Assembly (NCBI RefSeq): GCF_014646515.1
Contig: NZ_BMNK01000002.1
Span: 207,988 to 271,987 of the forward strand
DNA length: 64,000 nucleotides
Origin: Nonomuraea glycinis
Lineage (GTDB): Bacteria; Actinomycetota; Actinomycetes; Streptosporangiales; Streptosporangiaceae
Direction: 5' to 3'
The position numbers and the translations under genes were made by a program. A model generated the notes under the pieces. That model saw nothing but the letters and a program-made list of their open reading frames with translations. It did not search any database and was not told the DNA's origin. Shown piece by piece: positions 56,629 through 64,000 of the stretch. Numbering within the stretch: the stretch's first letter is position 1; the number at the start of each line of letters is the position of its first letter.

Positions 56629-57333
56629 ATGAGCACCCAAGGTGGTGGCCCCCGGACCAAACCGGTCCGGGAGAACGGCCAGCAACAGGAGCCGAAGAGG
56701 CCCTCAGGCAACGAGGGCCCCAAGCCAGTCGATGAGGGAGGAGCCGCGGCGCCCAAGCCGGCGGTGCAGCCTGACGGGCCTCCGCCCGTACGGCCGCAGC
56801 CGCTCGGGCAGTCACCTGGGCAGCCGCCCGGGCAGCCGGAGCAGGAGGGGGGCGAGACCGTACGCATGCGGGCCTCGTCGCTCACCACCGAGGCTCCGCC
56901 GCCCCCCATCGAGCTGCGTAAGAAGAAGTCGTCGAACTCCGGGGGGTCCCGCCTCCCGCGCAAGGCCCACCTGGTCCTGCGCCGCGTCGAGCCGTGGTCG
57001 GCCATGAAGTTCAGCTTCGTGGTGTCGCTGGTCTGCTTCGTGGTGCTGTTCGTAGCGGTCGCCGTCCTGTACGGCGTGCTGTCGGCCCTGGGCGTGTTCG
57101 ATTCCCTTGTGGACCTGGTCAACCAGCTCGGCAAGGGTGAGCAGGGGCAGAGCTCGATCCCCATCGACATCGCGTCGTGGTTCGAGCCGGTCCGCATCCT
57201 CGGCTACACCGCCCTCATCGGCGCGGTGAACGTCGTGCTGATCACCGCCCTGGCGACGCTCGGGGCGGTCATCTACAACGTCGCCTCCGACCTCGTGGGC
57301 GGCGTCGAAGTGACCTTCAGCGAGGCGGAGTAG
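56629..57333 (+). CDS. DUF3566 membrane protein (Rv0007-type)
   Basis: 234 residues. The first 110 are a disordered, Pro/Gly/Gln-rich cytoplasmic tail. The DUF3566 domain follows: AHLVLRRVEPWSAMKFSFVV, a first membrane helix, a short extracellular segment (LVDLVNQLGKGEQG) and a second helix (YTALIGAVNVVLITALATLG). Its place right after gyrA, 3 bases beyond the stop, is conserved (Rv0007). The function is not established; mycobacterial relatives are linked to the cell envelope. A terminator follows. Confidence 0.9.
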   Translation: MSTQGGGPRTKPVRENGQQQEPKRPSGNEGPKPVDEGGAAAPKPAVQPDGPPPVRPQPLGQSPGQPPGQPEQEGGETVRMRASSLTTEAPPPPIELRKKKSSNSGGSRLPRKAHLVLRRVEPWSAMKFSFVVSLVCFVVLFVAVAVLYGVLSALGVFDSLVDLVNQLGKGEQGQSSIPIDIASWFEPVRILGYTALIGAVNVVLITALATLGAVIYNVASDLVGGVEVTFSEAE

Positions 57334-57341
57334 TTCGCGGG

Positions 57342-57381
57342 TCGCGCCGCACCCAGGGTTGTCGGCCCGGGTGCGGCGCGA
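57342..57381 (+). terminator. terminator after gyrA-DUF3566
   Basis: TCGCGCCGCACCC pairs perfectly with GGGTGCGGCGCGA around a 14-base loop, 8 bases after the stop. There is no T run, which is common in actinomycetes. Confidence 0.75.
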
Positions 57382-57467
57382 ATGGCTCACCGGAGGCGGT
57401 AAGCTTTTCCCGTCCGAACAACTGGTTCGCCTCCGCGCTGCGGATGCGATACCGTTTCGGTGTGTGC

Positions 57468-57541
57468 GGGGCTATAGCTCAGACGGTTAGAGCGCTTCCC
57501 TGATAAGGAAGAGGTCCCAGGTTCAAGTCCTGGTAGCCCCA
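57468..57541 (+). tRNA. ileT: tRNA-Ile (anticodon GAT)
   Basis: A complete cloverleaf: acceptor GGGGCTA/TAGCCCC, D-arm (GCTC...GAGC), anticodon stem CTTCC/GGAAG with loop CTGATAA giving anticodon GAT, and a T-arm with GGTTCAAGTCC. The discriminator is A and the CCA end is not encoded. It lies after gyrA-DUF3566, as ileT does in mycobacteria. The usual following tRNA-Ala is not seen in the window. Confidence 0.96.
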
Positions 57542-57562
57542 CTTAGTCTGACCAGCAGGAAT

Positions 57563-57591
57563 AGCCACTTTCCGATCTTCGGAGGGTGGCT
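57563..57591 (+). terminator. terminator after tRNA-Ile
   Basis: AGCCACTTTCCGA and TCGGAGGGTGGCT form a 13-bp stem (two G-T pairs) with a TCT loop, followed by CTTTT. Confidence 0.82.
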
Positions 57592-58310
57592 CTTTTGCTT
57601 CCCGAGGCCGTCTTGTCCGTGCGCGGTGCGCTGTGGACGTGCTGGGGCAGGGGGCGAGGTGTCCGATGGCACCCTCGTCCCGGTCCGTGAGCGGTCGCGT
57701 CTCCGCCTTCGCGGGCGGAGTCGGGCCGGGTGGGCCCTACTTTGTCCACATCTTCGGCGGCCATTTGACAACTCCGTGTTGAATATCGCGAGGGCGCTGG
57801 TATAAGGTGCCTTATATAAGGCAGCTAAAAAGGGTCTTTGTCCTCGAAAACCATGCCCACCAAGCGTCCGGTGGGAGCGCAGGCAACCATCATTTCCCTG
57901 TGTCCCTCCGCCACGGAACTTCGCCTCTCCAGCGGCGCGCCTGACCGGCAGTGCGGGTGGGGGAGCCGTACAGGAACGTGGTACGTCCACCTGGGCCGCG
58001 CGATCGCGGAGCTCAGGGATCTCGGTGGCGGCGGCCATGCGTCCGGCACCGGAACTGCAAGAAATGATTCTTATCAGAGCGACTCGCTCTGATCGCACCT
58101 GGATTCCTCACCGGTCACGGCTCGATCCCGAGTCGATGGTGAGTGGTTTCTTCGGTCCTTCATCGTCTTCCCGGTAGAGCCGGGACTTCTTTTCGGACGA
58201 ACGGTCTCCCCGAAGCCGGCTGTCCGCCTCGACAGGGCATTTCTCTCAAGCGCCGTGCCTGGTGCGTGCTCTGCGGCATGCACCGGCACTGGCGTGCGAA
58301 AGGACAGGTC
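57592..58310. other. 719-bp region between tRNA-Ile and the RiPP genes, no convincing gene
   Basis: It contains a promoter with nested palindromes (57779-57823), a 9-bp inverted repeat with a 3-base loop (58073-58093) and a small CCCGG/CCGGG hairpin (58170-58184) followed by a T-rich stretch. Possible peptides on the plus strand are at 57666-57782 (38 aa), 57838-58092 (84 aa, or 79 aa from ATG 57853) and 58037-58177 (46 aa). None has both a good ribosome site and a precursor-like core. Confidence 0.6.
57779..57823 (+). promoter_or_regulatory. promoter with overlapping palindromic operators before the RiPP genes
   Basis: TTGAAT (57779-57784), a 16-bp spacer and TATAAG (57801-57806) form a promoter. 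The -10 is part of the perfect palindrome TATAAGGTGCCTTATA (57801-57816), which overlaps a second perfect palindrome, TGCCTTATATAAGGCA (57808-57823). A repressor bound here would block RNA polymerase. The regulator is not in the window. Confidence 0.65.
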
Positions 58311-60488
58311 ATGCGCCCACGCCTCATGGATGATGTTCGCTACGTCGAATGCCAGGAGGGTGTGTACATACAAAGCGGGCTGGACTCCTGCATTCTCGAG
58401 GGCCGGCATGTTTACCAGTGGATCAATGGGCTCGCTCCGCGGCTGTCCGGCGACCGGTCGCTGGAGGAGATCACCCAGGGTCTGCCCGACGCACACCGGA
58501 AGATGGTGGAAGACCTAGTCCGGACGCTGGCCGAGCGGCGCTTCGTCGTCGACGCGCGCGACGACAGGGCACACGGCCTCTCCGAGCAGGAACTGACGGA
58601 GTACGCATCCGAGATCTCGTTCATCCGCTACGGGTACGACTCGGCGGAATGGCGCTTCCAGCAGGTGCGGAACGCGCGGATCCTGCTCTACGGCCAAGGG
58701 CTGGTCCTCGCCGCGGTCGTGGAGGACGGGCTGCGGTCGGGCTGGCGGCGGTTGAGCGTCCTCACCGGCGCGGGCGGCGCCTCTCTGCGAGAGGTGGCCG
58801 AACGGGCCCGGCGGGACGAGGGGCAGCAGGTCCTCGTCGAGACGGCCGGGCTGGACCCGGCCGGCGACCCGCTGGTGCGCGACCGCATCACCGACGCCGA
58901 TTTTGTGATTCACGTCGCGTCCGGCGATGACACCGACGCGCTGGTCACGACCGCCCGGATGTGCGCCGACGCCGGGGTCGCGCTGGCGCAGGTGCTGGTA
59001 CGCGATGTGGACGTGTGGGCGACACCGGTCTACGGGCGGGAGCACGTGCTCGCGGAGTCGGGGTGGCGCTGGCTGTCGGCGGCCGGTGCGACCGAACGCC
59101 GAGAGAGCGGTGCAGCCGGACGGTGGGAGGCCGGTGCAGCCGGACGATGGGAGGCCGGTGCAGCCGGACAGTGGGAGGCCGGTGCGGCCGGACGGTGGGA
59201 GAGCGGCGTCGGCGATGGGGCGCCGGCGGGCCGACAGGGCTTGACCGGCGTCTCGTGGCTGACCGGGCCGGTGCCTTCGCTGATCGCCACCAGAGTCGTC
59301 CTCGCCTGCTTCCGCCACCTGGCGGGGATGCGCCCCGAGCGTCCGGGCACGCGCTCCGGATCCCGGATCGACGGGACGATGACGCGCACGGACCTGGAGA
59401 GCCTCGACACGACCGTGCACCGGTTCCACCGTCACCCCGCCAACGGCACAGCGAATGCGACGGGCGCGGCGGGTGCGACGGGAGCGGCCGGTGCTGCGGG
59501 TGCGGCGGGTGCGGGGCGCGCGGCGGGTGCTGCGGGGACGGCGGCTCAGGACGTGATCGCTTCTCTGCGGGCTGCGGAACGGGTGCCGCAGGTGGATCTG
59601 CTTGCTCGTGCCCGTGCGTTCGAGGACCCCTACCTGGGACCACTGCGTTCGCTTGACGAGGAGGATCTGCCGCAGGTGCCGCTGGCCCTGTGCCAGGCCA
59701 TGGTGACCGATCCGTACGGTAGTCGTCCACCTCCGGAGGTGGAGCCGGTCGTCGGATGGGGGCCCGATCGTGAGACCGCACGCGCTCGGGCGGTGCTGGC
59801 CGCGCTGGCCGCCTACGGGTCCCTGGTGGCCGAGCACGCATCCCGGCAGGCCGGCGACCGGGCCACCACCTGGGGGATGGACCTGCTGACCGGGGCCGTC
59901 CGCCGAGTGCCGTTCCCGGGCGGGGGCCCGGCAGTGGTGCGGCGGGCGTACGCGGCGCCTCCTGCCGCGGCCGGGCTGTGCTGGGACGAGGCGGTGGAGG
60001 CCGGTCTGCTGGCGCACTTCGAAGCGCTGCCGGCGGTCCTGTGGGACGGGGCAGACGCGCCGATCGTCGATCCCGTACGGGGGTCGGGAGACGACGACGG
60101 GGTGCTCGAGACGATACGTCTGCTTGAGCGTACCGGTGAGGTGGTCGAGTTCTGGGACCACAGCGCCGCGCTGGGGCTGCCCGCGTACACGGTGACCGCC
60201 GCAGGCGGGGTGGTGGCACGGTCGGTGGCCCTGGCTCCCGGGCCGGCCCTGCGGCACGCGGCGGAGCGTGCCCTGCTGCACTGGCAGACCCGGGTCGAAG
60301 GGCGGTCGGAGGCCGCCCCGCCGGCGCGGCGATGGGCCGCGGGCGGGTCGCCGCGGGAGGCGGCCTTCCTCGCCGCGAAACTGCTGCGCCTCACCGGTCG
60401 CACCCCTGTGGTCGTACCGCTCGTCCGCGACGACGCCGTGAGCTCGTTGCTTCCCTTCGTGGTCCAGGTGGTGCTGTGCGATGACTGA
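58311..60488 (+). CDS. TOMM leader-peptide-binding protein (RRE/ocin-ThiF-like)
   Basis: 725 residues from ATG 58311, preceded by AAAGGA. Residues 1-85 look like a RiPP recognition element winged helix (YVECQEGVYIQSGLDSCILE). A ThiF/E1-like Rossmann region follows (about 120-340) without the catalytic and zinc residues of true E1 enzymes, then a C-terminal domain of the azole-cyclase partner family. It would present the precursor leader to the cyclodehydratase. Residues 265-296 are four octapeptides (E-A/S-G-A-A-G-R/Q-W), and about 383-416 are Ala/Gly-rich. The stop overlaps the YcaO start by 8 bases. The exact subfamily is not certain. Confidence 0.78.
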   Translation: MRPRLMDDVRYVECQEGVYIQSGLDSCILEGRHVYQWINGLAPRLSGDRSLEEITQGLPDAHRKMVEDLVRTLAERRFVVDARDDRAHGLSEQELTEYASEISFIRYGYDSAEWRFQQVRNARILLYGQGLVLAAVVEDGLRSGWRRLSVLTGAGGASLREVAERARRDEGQQVLVETAGLDPAGDPLVRDRITDADFVIHVASGDDTDALVTTARMCADAGVALAQVLVRDVDVWATPVYGREHVLAESGWRWLSAAGATERRESGAAGRWEAGAAGRWEAGAAGQWEAGAAGRWESGVGDGAPAGRQGLTGVSWLTGPVPSLIATRVVLACFRHLAGMRPERPGTRSGSRIDGTMTRTDLESLDTTVHRFHRHPANGTANATGAAGATGAAGAAGAAGAGRAAGAAGTAAQDVIASLRAAERVPQVDLLARARAFEDPYLGPLRSLDEEDLPQVPLALCQAMVTDPYGSRPPPEVEPVVGWGPDRETARARAVLAALAAYGSLVAEHASRQAGDRATTWGMDLLTGAVRRVPFPGGGPAVVRRAYAAPPAAAGLCWDEAVEAGLLAHFEALPAVLWDGADAPIVDPVRGSGDDDGVLETIRLLERTGEVVEFWDHSAALGLPAYTVTAAGGVVARSVALAPGPALRHAAERALLHWQTRVEGRSEAAPPARRWAAGGSPREAAFLAAKLLRLTGRTPVVVPLVRDDAVSSLLPFVVQVVLCDD
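59103..59198 (+). repeat. 24-bp in-frame repeat, four units
   Basis: Four 24-bp units (start GAGAGCGGTGCAGCCGG or GAGGCCGGTGCAGCCGG, end TGG), coding four octapeptides in the leader-binding protein. A shorter Ala/Gly codon-rich stretch follows at about 59458-59556. Confidence 0.92.
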
Positions 60489-62523
60489 GGTACGGGAGGA
60501 CCCATCCGGAGCGCGGGTGGAACCTCGGCCTTTCGACGTCGCCGTCATCGGCGCCGGGCGGGTCGCCCGGGCCGTCACGGCCCAGGGCGAGGGCCGGCTC
60601 GCCTACCTCGCCGCCGATTCGGTGCACGACCTGCCGGCGGGCGTCGCGGGGGAGCAGGACCTGCCGGCGGGTGTCGCCGTGGAGAGCGGGTGCGCGGCGC
60701 TCGTCGTCGTCTCGGAGGGCTTGGTGCGTGCCGGAGAGCAGGAAGTCCAGGAGTACGCGTCGGTTCGGGGGACGCCCTGGCTGCCCGTTCACCTCGACGC
60801 CGGGTGGATCACCGTCGGCCCGCTGGTGCGCCCGCCGCGACCAGGCTGCCCGCTGTGCGTACGGCGCAGGCAGAGCCGTAACCGGACCGACTCGGCGGCC
60901 CGGCGTCTGCTGCGCGACCAGCCGCGATCCGCGTCGCGGGAGACCGGTGCCGCGATGGTCCCGCCGATGCTGGTCACGGCCGTGGCTCGGTTGGTGCGGG
61001 ACGAGGTGAGGACGGTGCTCGCCCGTGCGGACGTGGCCCGGACCGACGGCGCCATCCTGCGGCTGTCCTTACTGGACGCGTCGGTGCGCAGACATCGGTT
61101 CCTTTCCGACCCGCTCTGCCCACGCTGCTCCGACCTGCCGTCGGATACCAGGCTGGGGATGGCGCTCCCCCGCCGGCCGCTGATCAAGGCGGACCCCGGC
61201 GAGTTCCGGCTGCACGATCTGCACAGTGGGGTCGCGGACCGCTACGTGGACGCGGAGACCGGTCTGATCGCCTCCGTGGACGTCGGATCGCGCGGGGGGA
61301 TACCCAGCGCAGTGGCCCGCCTGGCGCCGGCCAGGATCCACCACGACTCCCAGCACGGCTTCGGCCGGGCCGGGGACTATCGCTCCGCCAGGCTCACCGC
61401 GCTGGCGGAAGCGCTGGAACGCAGTTCGGGCGAGCGGCCGGGGGGCCGCAGGACGACCGTGCGCGGGTCGTACGAGGAGCTCGCCGACGACGCGATCGAC
61501 CCCCGCACCCTCGGCACGCCCCCGCAGGAGCTGTACCGGCTGCCCGGCTACCCGTACGTGCCGTTCGCGCCCGAGCAGAAGACGAGCTGGGTCTGGGGAT
61601 ACTCGTTCGCGCGGTCCGCTCCTGTGCTGGTGCCGGAGTCCATCGCCTACTACGGCAGGCGTCCGGAGAACGAACCACGCTGGGTGTTCGAGACGTCCAA
61701 CGGCTGCGCCGCCGGGTCCTGCCTGGAAGAGGCGATCCTGTACGGCCTGCTGGAGGTGGCCGAGCGGGACGCGTTCCTGATGACCTGGTACGCCCGCCTC
61801 GCCGTACCGCGGGTCGACCTGGATTCGGCGGCCGACCGGCGGATCCCGCTGATGGAGGAGATGCTCGCCCGGCGCTTCGGGTGCGAGATCATGATCTTCT
61901 CCACGATGCTGGAGCAGCGGGTGCCGACGTTCCTGACCCTCGCGGTGAACCGGACGGCGGAGGCCCGGTGGGCGATGGCGTTCGGGGCGGCGGCGCACCT
62001 CGACCCCGAGCGGGCCGTGCGGTCGGCGCTGCGGGAGGTCGCGCCGCTGCTGAGGGCGCTGAGCGCCGGGCGTGACCACGCCGCCGTCGAGCCGATGCTG
62101 GCCTATCCCCTGCTGGTTCGTGACATGGACGACCACCCGGCCCTCTACGCGCATCCGGCGACGCGCCCACGGGCGGACTTCCTGGACGGCGACGGGCCGC
62201 GGCTGCCGCTGAGCGCCGTCACCGCCCGAGCCGGGTGGCCGCGCCACGCGGACCTCACGGACGACCTGGACGAACTCGTCGGACGGTGGCTCGCCGCCGG
62301 CCTGGACGTCATCGCCGTCGACACCACCTCCACCGAGCAGGCCGCCGGCCGATTCGCCTCCGCCAAGGTCATCGTCCCCGGGGCGCTGCCGATGACCTTC
62401 GGCCACGCCTCCCGCAGGACCGAGGGTCTGCCGCGGCTGCTGACCGTGCCCCGGCTGCTCGGCTACCGGGACCGCGACCTGCGCCCCGAAGAGATCAACC
62501 CGCATCCTCACCCGTTTCCGTAG
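60481..62523 (+). CDS. TOMM cyclodehydratase, E1-like/YcaO fusion
   Basis: 680 residues combining the C (E1-like) and D (YcaO) proteins. The N-part has the zinc tetrad CPLC (Cys 123, 126) and CPRC (Cys 213, 216). The YcaO domain carries SRGGIPSAVARL, LTALAEALERSSGE and ETSNGCAAGSCLEEAILYGL, ATP/Mg-binding motifs. The C-terminus ends PHPHPFP, the PxPxP tail needed for cyclodehydration. It would turn Cys/Ser/Thr of a precursor into azolines using ATP. A small duplication, DLPAGVA, occurs near residues 50-65. It overlaps the preceding gene, so co-translation is likely. Confidence 0.9.
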   Translation: MTEVREDPSGARVEPRPFDVAVIGAGRVARAVTAQGEGRLAYLAADSVHDLPAGVAGEQDLPAGVAVESGCAALVVVSEGLVRAGEQEVQEYASVRGTPWLPVHLDAGWITVGPLVRPPRPGCPLCVRRRQSRNRTDSAARRLLRDQPRSASRETGAAMVPPMLVTAVARLVRDEVRTVLARADVARTDGAILRLSLLDASVRRHRFLSDPLCPRCSDLPSDTRLGMALPRRPLIKADPGEFRLHDLHSGVADRYVDAETGLIASVDVGSRGGIPSAVARLAPARIHHDSQHGFGRAGDYRSARLTALAEALERSSGERPGGRRTTVRGSYEELADDAIDPRTLGTPPQELYRLPGYPYVPFAPEQKTSWVWGYSFARSAPVLVPESIAYYGRRPENEPRWVFETSNGCAAGSCLEEAILYGLLEVAERDAFLMTWYARLAVPRVDLDSAADRRIPLMEEMLARRFGCEIMIFSTMLEQRVPTFLTLAVNRTAEARWAMAFGAAAHLDPERAVRSALREVAPLLRALSAGRDHAAVEPMLAYPLLVRDMDDHPALYAHPATRPRADFLDGDGPRLPLSAVTARAGWPRHADLTDDLDELVGRWLAAGLDVIAVDTTSTEQAAGRFASAKVIVPGALPMTFGHASRRTEGLPRLLTVPRLLGYRDRDLRPEEINPHPHPFP

Positions 62524-62549
62524 CGTCACCACCGACTGGAGGGGCCGAG

Positions 62550-64000
62550 ATGATCATTCAGACCGCGCGGGCCGCCCCCGATCCACGGGAACCGGCGACG
62601 TTGCCCGTCGGTGAGGCGACCCGCCGCTTCCTCGCGGCGGTGGGCGGGCCGCCCGCCGCCCCCAGTACGGGGGCCGCGAAGGCGACGGGCGCGTTCAAGC
62701 GGTACGCGGACGCCGAGCACCTGAGCCTGCCCGATGGCCGGGGGGACGTGCCGCCCGGGTCGGGGCCGGCGTTCGTCGGTCACCTGCTGCGGCACCTTCT
62801 CGGGATCGGCCCTTGCGACTGGACCTATGACCTGAACCGGCCGGGGGTGTGGCCCGGCCCGGTGACCGTCGGGGTGCACCGGCCGGTTCCGTCCGGCGGC
62901 GCGCTGTATCCGATCGAGGCGTACGTCGCCGGCGGGCCTCCTGGGTTGCCGGCGGGGTTGCACCATTACGATCGCGCCCATCACGCGTTGCGACGCGTAC
63001 GCGCGGGCGATCATCGTACGGCGCTGCTCGAAGCGCTGACCGTGCCACCGGCCACGCCGCCCGATCTGGTGATCGTTCTCACGGCGGTGTTCTGGCGAAC
63101 GGGTATCAAATATGGGGATTTCGCGTACAAGCTTCAGTGTCAGGAGACGGGCGCGCTTCTGGCGCAGGCGCTGGCCCTGACCGAGGATCTCGATCTCTCC
63201 GTCCGGCCGTACCTGGACTTCGACGGCGCCTTGCTCGACACCCTGCTCGACCTGCCGAAAGAAGCCGAAGGCGCGCTCGCCGTACTGTGCCTGACGGGAG
63301 CGGGAGCGGGAGCGGGAGCGGGAGCGGGAGCGGGAGCGGGAGCGGGAGCCGGAGCGGGAGCCGGGGCGGGGGCGCTGGGCTCGGAGGCGGGTGGGGTGGG
63401 GCTGGGGGCGCGGGAGCTTATTGGCCGGCGGGCTGCTGAGGCGGTGGACCCGCCTCCTTCGGTGAGCGACTCGCTGCCGCATCTCGCCGCCCTGCACGCC
63501 GCCGCCACGATGCCGAGCGGCCGGGCGGGGACGGGCGGGAGCGCGGGACCGGGACGACCCGCCTGGCCTGCCGGAAAAGGGTCGCCGCGTGGCGACGAGC
63601 CCGCCGTGCGGCTGCCGGAACCGGTGCCCGTCCCGTTGCGCGCGGGCATCGGCCACCGCAGGTCGGCCCCGGCCGGATTCGCGCCGGCGCCCATCCCCGC
63701 GGCGGCGTTCGCGAGCATCCTGGCGGCCGCGGCGGGCGGCTACCCGGGGGAACTGGAGGGCACGCCCGAAGGGCCGGCCACCTGCGGGGTGTACGCGTTG
63801 GCGCTGCGGGTGGACGGCGTGCCGCCGGGCGGCTACCGGTACGACCGGGAGGGCTGCCTTGGCGGCGCCGCCGTACCGTGGCGGGGTCTCGACGAGATCG
63901 CCGCGGGGGTGCAGCCGCTCACCGCGCTCGCCCTCCGCGAGGCGGCGGCGGTGATCCTTTCGGTCGGCGACCCCTTCGACGGTGTCGCGAGGTTCGGCGA
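62550..64000 (+). CDS. SagB-type azoline dehydrogenase (partial, runs off the window)
   Basis: At least 483 codons are open from ATG 62550 to the end, with GGAGGGG upstream. The nitroreductase-fold signatures are SGGALYPIEAYV (Ser 115) and IKYGDFAYKLQCQETGALLAQ, whose Lys 187-Tyr 188 pair is the catalytic motif of azoline dehydrogenases. A second nitroreductase-like half starts near residue 350. Between them is a (Gly-Ala)n stretch of about 26 residues. FMN-dependent oxidation of azolines to azoles is expected. It follows the cyclodehydratase by 26 bases. The C-terminus is missing. Confidence 0.88.
   Translation, partial: MIIQTARAAPDPREPATLPVGEATRRFLAAVGGPPAAPSTGAAKATGAFKRYADAEHLSLPDGRGDVPPGSGPAFVGHLLRHLLGIGPCDWTYDLNRPGVWPGPVTVGVHRPVPSGGALYPIEAYVAGGPPGLPAGLHHYDRAHHALRRVRAGDHRTALLEALTVPPATPPDLVIVLTAVFWRTGIKYGDFAYKLQCQETGALLAQALALTEDLDLSVRPYLDFDGALLDTLLDLPKEAEGALAVLCLTGAGAGAGAGAGAGAGAGAGAGAGAGALGSEAGGVGLGARELIGRRAAEAVDPPPSVSDSLPHLAALHAAATMPSGRAGTGGSAGPGRPAWPAGKGSPRGDEPAVRLPEPVPVPLRAGIGHRRSAPAGFAPAPIPAAAFASILAAAAGGYPGELEGTPEGPATCGVYALALRVDGVPPGGYRYDREGCLGGAAVPWRGLDEIAAGVQPLTALALREAAAVILSVGDPFDGVARFG
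63296..63372 (+). repeat. 6-bp GGAGCG repeat coding poly(Gly-Ala)
   Basis: Eight or more perfect GGAGCG hexamers followed by variants (GGAGCC, GGGGCG) code a Gly-Ala linker between the two halves of the dehydrogenase. Confidence 0.92.

Noticed and set aside
57543..57764. 73-aa minus-strand open frame
   Set aside because: It overlaps the tRNA terminator, has no recognisable family, and has poor start context.
57523..58098. 191-aa minus-strand open frame after tRNA-Ile
   Set aside because: It runs over the terminator and promoter region, has Arg/Pro-rich shadow composition and no ribosome site.
57541..58310. tRNA-Ala expected after tRNA-Ile
   Set aside because: I looked for an alanine tRNA-like acceptor, D-arm and TGC anticodon loop on both strands and saw none.

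Overview
The window is a high-G+C actinobacterial chromosome segment spanning the replication origin. The gene order dnaA-dnaN-gnd-recF-DUF721-gyrB-gyrA-DUF3566-tRNA-Ile on the right arm and rpmH-rnpA-yidD-yidC-jag-rsmG-parA-parB on the left arm is the standard actinobacterial origin core. Further left, trxA-trxB-anti-sigma-sigM-pseudokinase-murJ-DUF6049-pcnA, ino1/padR, the class A PBP and rpsF-ssb-rpsR-rplI...dnaB match the Streptomyces/Mycobacterium order. GTG and TTG starts, ATGA/GTGA overlaps and the TTGTCCACA/TTATCCACA DnaA boxes fit a filamentous actinomycete. A Streptosporangiaceae-type genome (for example Nonomuraea-like) is my inference, not a demonstrated identity.

Layout. 1-1.7 kb: the end of an unidentified gene, a metallophosphoesterase, soxR with a near-ideal SoxR box, and a universal stress protein. 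1.8-4.2 kb: dnaB carrying a 360-residue class 3-type intein in its Walker A loop, with a DnaA-box cluster upstream. 4.5-9.8 kb: MATE exporter, APC amino-acid permease and a polar amino-acid ABC importer. 10-11.7 kb: rplI, rpsR, ssb, rpsF. 11.9-20.7 kb: two small membrane proteins, endonuclease IV, two membrane glycosyltransferases and a bifunctional PBP in one operon, a DUF5318 protein, PadR and inositol-3-phosphate synthase. 20.7-33.2 kb: idi, MFS, pcnA, YbaK-like, DUF6049, murJ, pseudokinase, sigM, anti-sigma factor, trxB, trxA. 33.2-37.8 kb: GNAT protein, PLP aminotransferase, D-Ala-D-Ala ligase-like enzyme, threonine-aldolase-like enzyme.

37.8-42 kb is the centromere region: five parS sites, a 1.7-kb non-coding stretch with tandem repeats and a strong hairpin, then parB and parA, which are unusually separated by 441 bp of repeats. 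42-45.3 kb holds rsmG, jag, yidC, yidD, rnpA and rpmH. DnaA boxes fill rpmH-dnaA and dnaA-dnaN (the likely oriC) and also occur inside dnaA and recF.

The most distinctive accessory part is the right edge. Directly after tRNA-Ile, and after a promoter overlapped by nested palindromes, three genes encode an azol(in)e RiPP (TOMM) system: an RRE/ocin-ThiF-type leader-binding protein, a fused E1-like/YcaO cyclodehydratase ending in a PxPxP motif, and a SagB-type FMN dehydrogenase cut by the window end. No convincing precursor peptide gene is visible, so the product is unknown. All three enzymes carry in-frame repeats, a striking feature of this cluster.
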